Below are positions 32,878 through 45,860 of a DNA stretch of 64,000 bases, piece after piece. Source of the stretch: Sphagnum compactum (Eukaryota; Bryophyta; Sphagnopsida; Sphagnales); contig OZ234497.1 of assembly GCA_965153455.1 (NCBI GenBank), positions 17,725,872-17,789,871 on the forward strand, in the 5' to 3' direction. Positions within the stretch are counted from its first letter, which is position 1; each line of letters begins with the position of its first letter. The translations under genes were made by a program, and so were the position numbers. The notes under the pieces were generated by a model that did not search any database, was not told where the DNA came from, and was given only the letters and a program-made list of their open reading frames with translations.

Positions 32878-33321
32878 CTAAAATGTCAACCATCTTACAC
32901 TTGGAAGGCCCAGGATAATCTGCAAACAAGCAGTCTATGCTAGCAATTCATCAATCATTTGACAACAAACATCACAAAACTAATAGGTACAGTTTTGGCA
33001 AATGAAACATAAGTTATTGTACCTTAACTATCTTAATTACATCCCTTTTTGCAGCATTTATTCTTGAAATGATCTCGCACAGGCTGCAACCAAAGTCCAT
33101 TAAAAAACTAAGATTGCTTAGCCTTCAAGAAAGGAATTACCACAAGTATTATCCTAGAAAGGTAAGGAGAGATATGGACAATTACCTGCAGAAACTTGTT
33201 CAAAGAATTTGACAAAACAGGCTGCAAATCACTAGCTTGCAAAAGTCCTTCCATATAATCTTTGTGCAGTTCCTTTATTGTCATGTACGCTTTGTGGGCA
33301 AATTTGACAATTTGAGCAATT
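32878..33321 (-). pseudogene. Possible last exons of a truncated host gene
   Basis: On the minus strand three segments read as exons with consensus borders. The first is 33186-33321 (FAHKAYMTIKELHKDYMEGL, ending CTGCAG|GTAATT). The second is 33023-33073 (IISRINAAKRDVIKIVK, between an AG acceptor and AAG|GTACAA). The third is about 32878-32919, ending in a stop. Frames join without stops in this order, and the peptide looks helical. I do not recognise the protein. Upstream exons are not found, and an old gypsy relic begins about 370 bp away, so the gene is probably truncated. Splice choices are uncertain. Confidence 0.3.
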
Positions 33322-33680
33322 CTGACAACTATCAAAATGGACACAGAGGGTCTGTAGTTTAGAGGTACAAATTTCCCTCTAAAATCTTCCCAAAATAGCA
33401 TGGGAACCTATGAGATCATCTACCTTGCCTTCAAATACCACTACACACAACTCCAACAAATACCTGCCTAACTACCTATGACCTCTAAAAGTAATCCTTC
33501 AAGACATCATCCTAAGCAAATGATGACACCATTACACTTTCATGCACAAATTAGAAAAATGCAGAACATGCTATTGTCAGTCTATGGATACATGAGGGTC
33601 ACCGTCCCTTGATGGGCTCTACATGACCCATTTCCCTATCTGCTAGGAAAATTGAAGGAAGGACATACTTGTTGCCCCCA
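33322..33680. other. Spacer, no gene seen
   Basis: Short stretch between the possible exons and the downstream end of the gypsy relic. Nothing is recognisable. Confidence 0.4.
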
Positions 33681-36600
33681 TTCTTTTCTCTCCTTTGAAC
33701 CTCAAATTCCTAGAACCATGGCAATTACATGAATTATGCTTGGCTTATAAATTATTGCGAAGTCGTATTCTAAAAATAATAACAACCACCTAACTATTCT
33801 CCTTGAAACATGTAGTTTGTTGACTAAATAAACTAATGTCATATGATCTACATAAAATACAAACTTATTGCCAAGCAAATAATGTCTAAACTTGTGCAAA
33901 GAAAAAATTGTTGTTAAAGCCTCTCTTTCTGTTGTGCTATAATTATGTTATGCTCTATTTAGAAGTTTAGAAGCATACACCACCAATTGATCACTCTTCC
34001 CTATCAAATTTTGAGACAACATAGCTCCTACAACTAGTACTGATGCATTTGTATGAACATGAAACTCCACCTGCTAATTTGGTGATATCAATATTGATGC
34101 TTCAATATACTTTTGTTTGATCAACTCCCAAGGCTTTTAACACTCTTATGTCTAGAGAAAAGTCTTTGCTTTTATGGTCAGTTTAATGATAGGTGCCATA
34201 ATAGTAGCTAAGTTTTTAACGAAACATTTGTAAAATTGTGCCATACCATTGAATACTTGAATCTACTGTGGATTCTTAAATGGTGGCATGTTTATTATTG
34301 CTTGTATTTTCTTTGGATCTAGTAGTTTACCTTCTTTGGAAACAATAAAGCCCAAGATCATTCTTGAAAATACCATGAATGCACATTTGTCTAGATTTAG
34401 ACTAATGCCATATTTTCTACATTTTTGAAAACATAATCTGAACTTTTGTAGATGATTTTCCATGTCAATGTACACTGTTGGTAGAAGTGAATTTAATTCT
34501 TGCAGAATTATTCCACATTACTGTAACAACATATTTGCACTACAACATGCACACATCCATAATTTCTACTTTGATCTTAAACGCACTTGACCCTATAATT
34601 CATTAAAACACCAAATTCATGGTTATTTTATATAACTAGAATATGCATTTCAAAATACAATGTAGAAAAGTCCAAAGACAATATTTCAATTCATTATATT
34701 TTGATACTACAAAAAATTCACACAACAATATGAACAAAATGCATATTCTAGTTATGAAAATGCCTTATTCATCCAAATCATGTAATCATCCTACCCCCTT
34801 AATAACTGTAAATTCATCTAGAAATATCTTCATAAAACTATCCAAATATTCTTTGAATGTTTTGGTAACAACTCTCTAATACGTTAGAGGTCCATTTTCA
34901 ACTCTAAACGACATCACCTTCCATATGAAAGCCTCCCATTCTATAACAAATGTAATCTTGTATTTGTCCTTTCGAACTATAGAAATTTGATGATATCTAG
35001 AATACCCATCTAAAAAGGAATATGTTTCATACCCTGTTATTGTGTGCAGAACTTCATCTGTAAAAGGTAATGGGTATGGATCCTTCTTTGTGGTTACATT
35101 TAATTTTCTGAAATCTATGCAGATTCAAAGTTTTCCATTCTTCTTGGGTACAACATACTATGGGTGAAAACCATGTAGCCTCCTCTACAGATTAGATGAA
35201 TCCAACTGCTAACAATTTATCAATATCTTGTTTGATTATTGTAGCATAATTTGGATTCAATTTGTACATGGCCAAATGTGCTGGTGGTATAATAGTATCT
35301 CACTCAATTTTGTGTTGTGCCAACTTTGGTGGAATCCTTTTTAGATCTTTGTATGTCCATGCAAAAACATCTTTGAACTCCTTCAATAGTTGTTCCACTT
35401 CCAACACTTTGCATGTTTCTAGTTGTGCATTGATCTTCACTAATTATGGTTCTGCATTAATTCTCAGGTTGAGTTCATCGATTGTTGGTCTTTTGTTAAA
35501 ATCCATCCAACTACCTGCAATTCATGTGCTTTTATTTTTGCTGGAGTTTTTTCCACTGCAACACTCCACGGCTAATGATTGTAATATGTCTCAAGATACA
35601 CCTTATCCTCTAGCACTACTTTTGGTTCATATTTGTTGCCAATTGTCTTATGTTCGGTGATCTGTACCCTTGATTTTCACTCTAAATTACTAGTTTTCAC
35701 ACATTAGTATCCATGATCTCCACATCCATGGTTTTCACAAATTGAATTGTTTCAAGTAAATTGATTGTTCTTATTGAGAACAACTTTGGCTCTATAGCAA
35801 AGATATTTTCTTCTTCATCTGTGGTACCATTTTGATAGTCGTGGCATAGAAACATTTCTAGTTTTCTTATTTCACCTCCCAAACGCTTGGTGACAGTAAT
35901 TATTCTAATTGTCCCATTCCCTTGTATGGTAATAATGTTACTCCCCCAATCATGTGCCATTTTAACATCCCTCAACCATGGTCTTCCCAACAACGTGGAA
36001 TAATTAGAATCTACCCCATTGTTATGAAGTACATTAAACATAATTATGTAAGGAATGTCATGAACATATATCTTCAGATTTCTAATCAAACCCACTGGTT
36101 GTTGTGGTTGTTTGATCTAACATCTTTAAATTATATGGTACATGTTTAGGCTTTGGAAGCCCCAACCTTAATCTCAATTGTTTTATGATGATATTAACTC
36201 CAGAACCTCCATCCAGCAACCTCTATTGTATTCTTCCCAATTTGTACTTGGATAACTGCCATATGATTATTTATTGTTACAACAATTACCCCTACCTCGG
36301 GTATTAAAAAACTAACTTGTTTATCTATGGTTGCTCTCCTCAAATTCTAAGTTTTCTTTGGTTTTAGCTTTTGCCAAAAATACCTCTTTAACTCAAGAGC
36401 TATTTTAAGCAATTGTCCCAAGTTTAAAGTATAACTTGTTTCTAGCATCTACTTACTAATGTCTTAAAAAATCTCTTTTACTATAATCAATTTTTCTTAT
36501 GAGTTCACTACCTCCTGAGATTTTTGTGTTTTTATAGGAATAATATTTGGCATACTTGGCCAGCTTGTGTTCCATCCTTCTATGGATATGGATGACCCTT

Positions 36601-37804
36601 CTGTTTGGGTCTATGTTTTTTTAATATGTTGAATTGTCTCCAACACTGATTTTTTCAACCGTTCTTTTTTTTCCCAATCAACAACATTCTTTGCTTTCCT
36701 TGGCTTTCTATCCTTGAACACATGTTTTTCAATTGCCTTACTTCTTGTTGTAACATTAACATCCACCACATTCACATATGTACTGATTGTTTTTATCTTA
36801 GCAACAGGTTGAACTTCTACTATTGTCACAGATTTCCCATGAAACATCTTCTGCATCTCAATAAACTTTGGACAGTCTATCATTTTATGTCCATTCAAAC
36901 CACAAATGTGGCATGCATATGAAGATGTCTTCTATGGTTTTTGACTCTGTTGTGTTACCTCTTTGGCTATCATTATGGTTTTGTCCTTTTTCTTTCTACA
37001 CGTCTCCACATTGCGATTATTCATTCCACCATTTATTCAATACTTGTTAGTCTTCCCTATATATTACTTTGTGTTTTTGGTGGTGCTACCTATTTAATAC
37101 TTTGTGGTACTGAAAGTGCGTTCCTTATTTCAGCAGTAGTCATTTTTTCTTCACGCAACATCCCCACCTCCTTATGTTGTTATAGTGTTGACTCCTTCAT
37201 GCTTGTGGTCACAATTTTGAGGTATGATTACAAGTTTGCCCTAAATATAATAATAAAAACACAATCTGTGGTTGGTATTTGTAAACCATGGACCAACTTA
37301 TGAATCCTCTCATAATAAACCTCCACCTTCTCAGTCTCCTTCTGCTTCATGTTTTTCAGCTCCATGTATATTTGTTCGTCATTCTGAGTCTTTCGATGAT
37401 GTTTGCAAAATGCATGTGTAAGCTCTGAAAAAATACAGTCATGAAATTTTGACATGTAATTATGGCACCAATTTGTTGTTTTATATCTTAGCATGTAGCT
37501 AACGCATTGATGATATACTCTTCAAAGGTTTTTGCATTTGCCTTCACTACAGAATTGAACACTTTGACATGAACATATGGGTTGACATCTTTTTTGAAGT
37601 TAAAGTATTTAAGAGCTACCCTATTTGGCTTCACATAATGACCATTTTTGTGATTGAGGATTCATGCAGTTACAATAAATGGTTTTCGATATCTTCCTCT
37701 TAAATTTCCAACATCTATACTTATGTACCTTCTAGCAATTATTGAGCTCATAGGTGGTCAATCTATAGTCCTATTCACATGCATGGTCATAATTGAATTG
37801 GTAA
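33681..37804 (-). pseudogene. Old Ty3/gypsy gag-pol relic (main part)
   Basis: Minus-strand fragments follow gypsy order from high to low coordinate. A gag capsid piece is at 37228-37600 (TFSELTHAFCKHH-like, YYERIHKLVHGLQ). A CCHC knuckle is near 36870-36915 (CHICGLNGHKMIDC). A protease/linker region with LLGRPWLRD is at 35697-36095. RT lies from about 35200 to 34263 (DFRKLN-like, then MENHLQKFRLCFQKCRKYGI and LDPKKIQAI). RNase H is at 33702-33899 (KFRHYLLGNKFVFYVDHMTL). The frame breaks repeatedly and a 326-bp insert splits RT at 34479-34804. Integrase was not found. The upstream continuation is at 47923-48850, displaced by the CACTA and copia insertions. Confidence 0.75.
34479..34804. mobile_element. 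326-bp insert in the RT of the gypsy relic
   Basis: RT coding sequence is interrupted, and the insert is flanked by the direct repeat ACTGT (34474-34478 and 34805-34809). It begins TGGTAGAAG and ends CCTTAATA, without clear terminal inverted repeats. Inside, ATAACTAGAATATGCAT (from about 34634) and its exact reverse complement (from about 34740) form a 17-bp inverted repeat. A diverged copy of much of the insert (ATTCCACATT(A/T)(C/A)TGTAACAA and onward) lies at about 49515-49740, so this is a dispersed repeat family, possibly a solo LTR or small non-autonomous element. Confidence 0.6.
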
Positions 37805-38235
37805 ACACACTAGTAAAAAATTAGCCAAAATGTAACCACTCCATTTGCAACTACATGCGAGTTGTAGTTGTTTGTGACTAGATTTGGGAGTATTTGCAAC
37901 TACAAAACCAAATTTCAACTATTTTGGTCATTCTCACAACTATGATGCAACTATTGGAAACTTCATCCTATTGGTATTTGAATTTTAAATTTTAAATATG
38001 AAAATTTTAAATTGCTAGTTGTATTCAAAAATATTTTTTAGTTCTAGAATTATTGTTCCAATGATAATTTTTTTATCTAAACATTATGAAAATTGTTGTT
38101 GGAATTCTTTTTTAAATTATTGAATTTGAGAAAATTATTTGAACATGAAATTTTCTATTTAAATTCAAAAAACTTATTTGATCTAAAAATTGATATTTGA
38201 ATTCTAAATTATTATTTTCAAATCCAAAATTATTT

Positions 38236-38990
38236 CAATTCAGAAAATTATTAATTGATTACAAAAATGGATATTTTAATTTTGAGTATTTTATTTGAAT
38301 ATGAAATTTTATATTTAAACTCTGAAAATTTTGCATTTAAATTTTAAATAATAATTTTATTTGAACCTTGAAATTTCAATTCCGAATTATTATTTTGGAT
38401 TCTTCAAATTAATACTTGAATTTTGAAATTTATTAATTGAGTTTAAAAATGGACACTTCAATTTTGAATATTGTTATTTGAATCTGAAATTTGACATTTC
38501 AATTCTCAATTTCTTAATTTTAATTCAAAAAACTTATTTGATCTAAAAATTGATAATTTAATTTTAAATTATTATTTTCGAATATAAAAATTATTATTTC
38601 AATTCAGAAAAATTATAATTGACTTTTAAAATTGACATTTTGATTTTGAATATTTTTATTTGAACATGACAATTGATATTTCAATTCTGAATATTTTAAT
38701 TTTAATTTTAAGAAATTATTTGACTTGAGAGTTGAAACTTGAATTCTAAATTATTTTATTGGATTCTCAAAATTAATATTTCAATTGAGAAAATTATTAA
38801 TTGAGTCTAAAAATGGACATTTCAGTTTTGAATATTGTTATTGAATCTGAAAATTGACATTTCAATTCTGATTTATTTTTTTTAATTCAAAAATCATTCG
38901 ACCTAAAAATTGATATTTAAACTCTGATTTACTATTGTGGAATCTAAATTTTATATTCTAATTCAGAAAATTATTGATTCAGTTTTAAAG
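38236..38990. repeat. Degenerate ~180-bp AT-rich array inside the CACTA element
   Basis: The phrase AATTCAGAAAATTATTAATTGA, in variants, recurs at about 38236, 38425, 38604, 38778 and 38959 (spacing 174-189 bp), each time followed by AAAATGGACATTTCAATTTTGAATATT-like text. The units are strongly diverged. Confidence 0.65.
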
Positions 38991-40111
38991 GTTTTTTCTA
39001 CTAGTATTATCCATAATAAATCGCTTTTATAAATAATCATAAATGAGTATTTTTACTAACGATAAGTTATGCTAAATAATTATTTTTATAACACAACTTT
39101 TTATATTATATATATTATATATTTTTTAGTAAAATAAATAAATTATTTTAATTAATGGTACATTACTTTCAAATCATTTTAATTATTTCAGATATGAATT
39201 AATTAGTATGTGCATAATTATTTTCTAATTGAACATAATCTTTAATTGATAACTTTAAATCTGAATTAAAATTTCGAAAAATTTATAACGTGGTTAAAAT
39301 AATTTTAATTCCAGGATTTTTAATTGTTTTTGTAAATTCTGTAATTAATCATCTATGACAATTTTTTTATAGTAATTTTACAACACTTATAAAAATTAAT
39401 GTTATGTTTGGCGAATTATTGTATTTATATAGTTAATAATCACTTATTAAAAAATTTGATCTACCTATAAACGTTTTTACAATATTAAATGTAATTACAT
39501 AGTAATTAACGTAATTATTTTAATAATATTATTATTTTAAATTCATGTAAGAATTTACTTTCTAATAGCAATTGTTAGTTCACCATTTATAATTTGAAAA
39601 TAAATATTTTAAATATTAAGTTTTTTAAATTTCTAGTAATTAAATTATTTTTTCATTAACTATATTATCTATAATTTGAATAGATTTTTAAAAGTAATAA
39701 AATATTTTGAAATATTTTAGATATTTAATTATCTATGAATTATGTATTAACAACTTGTGAGTAATTAAATAGCTAGTTTGTTAAATATTAGGAAGTTATT
39801 AGTTATTTAATTAATTGATAATGAATATTTAATGTTTGTAGTGTATAGTTTATAGTTCAAATGTATGTAAATTTAATCATTGTTAACTAAATGATTATTT
39901 AATTATTTAATAAGCCATATACTTGAATTGTTTAAAAAACTAAAAACTAAGAAAAAAAGGCATGAAGAAAGTTTTGGGTTTACAACTAATTAGTTTGTGA
40001 GGAAATTCACACTTTAAAACTTATCCCATATTGTTTATTCTTCATTCTTATTTTGAACATTATATAAACAAGGGATGTGGTCATCCAATTTCACATTAAA
40101 AAATTTGTGCA

Positions 40112-41188
40112 CATGAGATGAGCCAATCAAAAGGCTTTGTCACCAAAAAAGGAAGGGTCCAACAGCTACACGACCCCTCTGTCTAACCCATTCAGGTAGA
40201 GTGTGAATGGGTATCCGACTATCAAACCCACAGCATGACAATGGCATTGATCAGGATCCAAGGCTTCTGTCTGTTGATCCTGCCAAGACCACAATGATCA
40301 GCCCACATTGCTAATGCAAAGTCTCACTCCTTGGATCTCCACAGACACAGCTCCAACCTTCACAATCCGGCAAAACAGAACTTCAGAAATCAAAATTCAT
40401 TACTCATAAATTACAGGATTCCCCGACAGCACAAGCTTCCCACTCCAGTGTGCTCATCCAGAACTATGCATGCTACTCGGCTAGATTGCTGGCGCAGCGG
40501 AAAGTTTCAGCAACACAGCCAAGCTTTTTACAAAAACAGACCTACAGAGTGATGTGTCTACACTCCTAAACTTGTATGTCCTCTTCAGCTCTATCTCCTT
40601 CTCCTGAAGCAATGATCAGACTGTTCAGAAAAACTCCCAAGCTCACCACGCTCTCCAAAATCAAATCTCCCTAGCTATCCTCCAAGCTTCCCTCTCTTTG
40701 CTTCTCCAAATTCCCCTTTGTCTATCTGCCTATGCTCTCATGTCTAGTGTTGATCTACTGATCTCCCCTTCCCAAAAACAAAAACAGCCGCCTTCCAGAC
40801 CTGCAGCTCCTCCTCCTCTTCGTTCTCCTTCCAGCTTCCATCACACGCCTCCTTTTTCCGTTACTCCGTCGCCGCCATGCCTCCTACTTCGGCTCATCAA
40901 TGCCGCGCCACTCCTCTCCATCATTCGCGCCGCCATTCTCCTGCTACCCCATCCCACACAGCCAGACAGCAACCCCTCCATGCATCCCATGCACAACCAG
41001 CGCTAACCTTCCTTTAAAAGGGATAAAATCCGCCGCTCTCATTAATGAAGGAGACGGCTGGATTAACTCTAAAGCCCTGATCAGCGATTCTGGCGTTCAC
41101 ACACAATGCACAACCACAGAATCCTTATTTGGTCACTAGTTGTTTGGTTACAGCTTAACCTAGAACAAAAAAAAAAAAAAACAAATTA
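40112..41188. other. GC-rich island inside the CACTA element, possible captured sequence
   Basis: About 1.1 kb of much higher GC than the element around it. It is enclosed by an 11-bp inverted repeat (AAATTTGTGCA at 40101-40111, complement at 41189-41199) and ends near a run of about 15 A at 41167-41181. The plus frames 40331-40552 and 40698-41006 (proline/serine-rich) show no domain. CACTA elements often carry pieces of host genes, and a processed-RNA origin of the right part is possible because of the A run. No source gene is recognised. Confidence 0.45.
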
Positions 41189-41214
41189 TGCACAAATTTA
41201 AAATACTTATTTCC

Positions 41215-41370
41215 CCAACCTACTTATCTACCTAGCTAAGTAAATACCTAGTTTGATTTAACCACCTAGGTCAACCTATGTGCCTACCTACCTTTTTACC
41301 TAAGTAGGTAGGTAGGTATGTAACTTAGGTTTGTAGTCACCTACTTATGTACCTACCTAGGTACCTACCA
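41215..41370. repeat. CCTA/TAGG low-complexity tract
   Basis: Repeated ACCTACCTA/TAGGTAGG words, including palindromic ACCTAGGT, close to the right end of the CACTA element. Similar tracts occur at 4640-5345 and 58660-59530. Confidence 0.7.
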
Positions 41371-41790
41371 ACCTAATATTAATATTTTTATTAATTTTTT
41401 TTAAAGTGCCACATGGCATATTTACATTGGGCCATATGTCATAATATAAGATCATCCAAACATTTGAATTGAACGTGCACAAATAAATATTTATATTTTA
41501 AATAATTAAATATTGGGGCACATGGTAGCACATCATTTGTTTTCAATTGTAACCAAAATAGTTGCATCTACTCGCATGTGACAAAACATATACAATAGAG
41601 TCAAAGGATGAACTTATATTTGTTGAATTTTTCTTTCATCCAATACCCTTTGTTGTTTGTGATTAATATAGCATACGACTTGTCTAAGGCAACTAAAGAT
41701 ATTTTAGTTGTAAATGTCGCTTGTGATTAAAATTTAGTCGTAAAGACTAGTTGAAAATACTTGTTTTTCTTCTAGTGACACCATTTGGAG

Positions 41791-42103
41791 TGTTAACAAA
41801 TAGGAGATCTACTCAAGTGCAAACATAAATCTTTATTGAAAGGAAACTACAACATAATGCTCACAACACAACACACAACATCAAGAACTCTCCAAGGTTC
41901 TTGTCACAAGAAATACACAAACTTGTGTAATGAAGAAAAGAGAGGCAAACCATCAACACCAAGGTATTTAACTAAAAGACCAAACCACAAATAACCAAAC
42001 TAAAATAAGTAACGAAAGTAATTCAACCTTGTGAAAGTAACCTAGTTACTTTCCTACTCCAGTAACTAATGAAACCTAACTAGTTGAGCTTGAATTCTCA
42101 ACA
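41791..42103 (-). repeat. 3' LTR of copia element
   Basis: 313 bp, TG...CA ended. On the minus strand it contains AATAAA (plus-strand TTTATT at 41832-41837). The last codons of pol run into it. Confidence 0.95.
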
Positions 42104-45100
42104 CTCCCCCTCAAGCTCAAATCCACTTCTAGTACACCAAACATTTTTCTAAACTTCTTTAGCTTGTCTGTACCTAAAGCCTTTGTGAAAATGTCAGCAA
42201 CTTGATCTTCGGTACTGACATGAATGAGGTCAATTTCTTTTGCTAGAACTTTTTCTCTAATAAAGTGGTAGTGCACCTCAATGTGCTTTGTCCTAGCATG
42301 ATAGACCGGGTTGTTAGCAAGTAGTATGCTACTAATGTTATCACAATAGATGACAATAGGAGCATCCACTAACTGTCCCAAATCTGAGAGTAGTTTTTGT
42401 AACCAAACTACTTCACATGCAGCAATTGCTACACCTCTGTATTCTGCTTCCGTGCTTGATAATGCAACTGTTGGTTGTTTTTTTACTGCTCCAACTAACA
42501 GCACCACTTCCAAAAGAAAACATGAAACCACTGGTTGATCTTCTATCTGAACCATTGCCAGCCCAATCAGCATCCGTGTATCCATGTACTTGTAACTAGC
42601 TCTTGGTTTCATAAAAAATTCCACATTGCAAGGTATGTTTTATGTACCTCAGTATGCGCCTCACTGCATCCAAATGTGGCTTTCGTGGTGTTTGCATGAA
42701 TTGACTCACCACTCCAACTGCATAACTCAAATCTGGCCTTGTGATGGTCATGTAAATCAAACTCCCCATTATGCGTCTGTACATAGTGGTATCCTCCACG
42801 ACGTCTCCTTCATCTGCACTCAACTTCACATTTTGCTCCAATGGAATTGAAATGGGTTTACAACCCGTCATCCCATATTCGGACAATTTGTTCAAGGCAT
42901 ATTGCCTTTGTAGTAACCATATCCCTTTCGGGGAATGGATTACCTTAATGCCGAGGAAATAACGCAACTCTCCCAAATCCTTCATCTCAAACTTTTGCTT
43001 CAAAAGCTTCTTCAAATCAGAGATGTTTGCATCACTATCTCCTGTGATAATCAAGTCATCAACATAGATGACTATGACTACAATCCCATGATCTGTCTTT
43101 TTCACATATAGTGAAAAATCTGCATTGGATGTTTGAAATCCACTTGTGACAAGATACTGACCTATCTTGTCTGACCAAGCTCTAGGTGCTTGCTTCAAGC
43201 CATACAAAGCTTTCTTCAACCTACAAACCAAATTAAGATGTGTTTGGTCCACATAACCTGGTGGTTGTTCCATGTACACTTCTTCCTGTAAATCTCCATG
43301 AAGAAAAACATTCTTTACATCCATTTGATGTAAAGACCATCCTTTTGCTGCTGCCATAGCAATGATTGTTCTTACAGTTGTCATTTTGGCAACTGGACTA
43401 TAGGTCTCCTCATAGTCTATGCCATACGTTTGGGCATAACCTTGGGCAACCAATCTTGCTTTGTATCTGCTCACAGATCCATCTGCATTGTGTTTGACTT
43501 TGTACACCCATTTGCACCCAATTGCTTTCTTGTCTTTTGGTAAAGCTACTAATTCCCAAGTAGCATTCGCATCCAAAGCCGCCATCTCTTCATCCATGGC
43601 ATTGTCCCACTTAGGATTTCCAACCGCTTGTTCAAAACAAGTGGGTTCAACCTCTTGTATAACTTTCACCATGTATGCGTAATGATGAGCTACAAAGCCA
43701 TCATATGTGAGTCTTTGTACAGGATACTTGACTCATGTGGATCTTCGTACTCCAATGTTGTTGTCGGGTGTTTTCAAAGCTTTCTTGACCATCCGAGCTC
43801 CAGGAGTAGTAGTTGAGGTGATTCTTGATTCTTCACCCTCACTCTTCTCTGACTCACTTGATTCACCATCTACATGAGAATTTCTAAATGATGTTTGTGA
43901 ACTACCATGTACAATGTTTGAAGATCTTAATCTTCCTTTCCATGGAGTGCTACTGGACCCACTAATTGAAGACTCTTGTGGTCCACTAATTAATTGTGAT
44001 TCTTGTTCCACATTTGATGAAACATCACCATTTCTAGCTTCTTCATCTTCTGCTACCTTCAATGGTGAGTACCAACTAGCCATCTCATCAAACACAACAT
44101 TTCTACTCACTTGCAACTTCCGAGTGGAAGGGCTGAAACATCTATATCCCTTTTGTTCTGAGGAGTATCCAATGAAGATACATTTCTCAGCTTTTGGGTC
44201 TAGTTTTGATCTCTTCTCATCAGGAACATGCACGTATGCAATGCAACCAAACACTCTGAGGTGTGAAACATCGGGTTTCTTGCCTGTGAATTTTTCTTCA
44301 GGTGTCATGCCATGAACTGCCGCTGTGGGTGTTCGATTCATGATGTAGACTGCAGTTGCTACCGCTTCAGCCCAAAAGTAATTTGGCAAATTCTTCTCAT
44401 TCAACATGGCACGTGCTATTTCTGCAATGTGCCTGTTTTTCCGTTCAGCAACTCCATTCTGCTGTGGGGAATAACTACATGAGTACTTCCTTTGAATTCC
44501 ATGCTCCTTCAAGTACTCACTGAATTCATTTGAAAAATACTCTCCCCCTCCATCGGACCTTAGGCACTTGATGCTCACACCTTTGTCCTTCTCCACCATT
44601 GCTGTGAAATTCAAAAAATGTTGAAACACTTCACCTTTGTGTTTCATGAAGTAGACCCACACCTTCCTTGTGTGGTCATCAATGAAACTCACGTAGTACT
44701 TGCATCCTCCAATGGATTCTGTCTTCGTGGTCCACACATCTGAGTGGATCATTTCCAAAGGTTTGGAACTTACATGAGTTGTTTGAGCTGGGAAAGGATG
44801 CCTAGCTTGCTTCCCCAATTGGCATGCTTCACAAACCTCTGACATCACCTCTTCTGCTCCAAATTTGGGAAGACCTCCAACAAGTTTTTGTTTCTCCATG
44901 AGCTTAAGACGTTGGAGATTAACATGGCCAACTCGCTTGTGCCAAATTCCAATGTCTCCAGCTCCTTTTCCATGTGTGAATAACATGGAATTCACCTTAG
45001 GCATGTTCACATCCAAGGTGAACATTCGTCCATTCCTTTCCCCTTTTGCAATCAATTTGCCTTGGTTCTTCATGTCTTCCACAAAACATCCATTTGGGTT

Positions 45101-45860
45101 GAATGTCACCTGTAAACCTTGTTCCACCATCTGGCCTACGGAGACCAATTTTTTTGTTATGGTTGGAACATGAAGTACATCTTTCAGGTACTTTGTTTGC
45201 CCATCTTCCATGGACAATGGCACCTTGCCAATTTGTGTGATGGGATGTGTAGTGTCATCACCAGTTTCCACAAACCCTGGTGTCTTCAAATCCTTTGCGT
45301 CTCTAAACCATTCTCCATGGCTAGTCATGTGGTTTGAAGCTCCAGAGTCCACATACCAGACATTGTTGTCTGATACACCTCCTATCATTGAATTTGCCAT
45401 GTGCTGCATCACAAACAGTTGCTCATCACCTTGATTGCTAGTTGATGCATAATTCCCTTGTTGCAGCTTTCCATTTTGTGCATCATGCTCCCTTTGATAA
45501 CAGTTCTTTGCCATGTGCCCAGGTTTCCCGCAGTAGTAGCAATTTGAATCGCTATTTGGTTGTTGACCTCGATGACTTCCACCACGACCTCCACGACTTC
45601 CTCGACTTCCTCTTCCTCCAAAGTTTCCTCGTCCACCTCCATGAGCTTGACCTTCATGTTGTTGATGTCCACCATGCGAGCTTCCGGGTCGACCTCGAAA
45701 TGAAGTTTTACCACCTCTGTCTCTACCTCTATTGGTATTTGAGTAAAAAGCACTTTCTTGTGATCCTCCATTGGATGAAATACCAACAATTCTCATCTCT
45801 TCACTTATAAGTAGTGTTATTAAGTCTTGGAAGTTGGGAAATGTTTCTCGAACTGCAATT
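42076..45860 (-). pseudogene. copia pol (protease-integrase-RT-RNase H) with gag C-terminus
   Basis: The frame at 45796-43733 holds a glycine/arginine-rich segment, a CCHC knuckle (CYYCGKPGHMAKNC, residues 86-99 of that frame), protease DSGASNHM (150-157), and integrase with an HX3H..CX2C zinc region followed by IDDHTRK, RSDGGGEYFS and NGVAERKNRHI. It stops at an in-frame TGA near 43732. RT is at 43672-42596 with YVDDLIITG, ending at a TAG near 42596. A shift in an A run near 42480 brings RNase H (TEAEYRG, YCDN, RTKHIEVHYHF) into the frame 42624-42076. The order PR-IN-RT-RH defines copia. These breaks rule out a full polyprotein from this copy. Confidence 0.93.
42104..42114 (-). promoter_or_regulatory. 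Polypurine tract of copia element
   Basis: TTGAGGGGGAG on the minus strand, directly before the 3' LTR, where plus-strand DNA synthesis is primed. Confidence 0.85.

Larger units (their letters stand above)
37808..41777. mobile_element. CACTA (EnSpm) non-autonomous transposon, complete, 3970 bp
   Basis: The left end is CACTAGTAAAAAATTAGCC and the right end, reverse-complemented, is CACTAGAAGAAAAACAAG. Both are flanked by the 3-bp target duplication ACA (37805-37807 and 41778-41780). Subterminal GCAACTAC/TAGTTGTAAA/TTAGTCGTAAA words occur inside both ends, as expected for transposase binding. The interior has no transposase. It comprises an AT-rich part with a degenerate 180-bp array, a GC-rich island at about 40112-41188 and a CCTA-rich tract. 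It is inserted in the gag of the old gypsy relic, whose frame continues on the far side of the neighbouring copia. Confidence 0.85.

Noticed and set aside
45442-45810. Plus-strand 122-codon frame opposite copia pol
   Set aside because: Shadow of the minus-strand gag/zinc-knuckle region.
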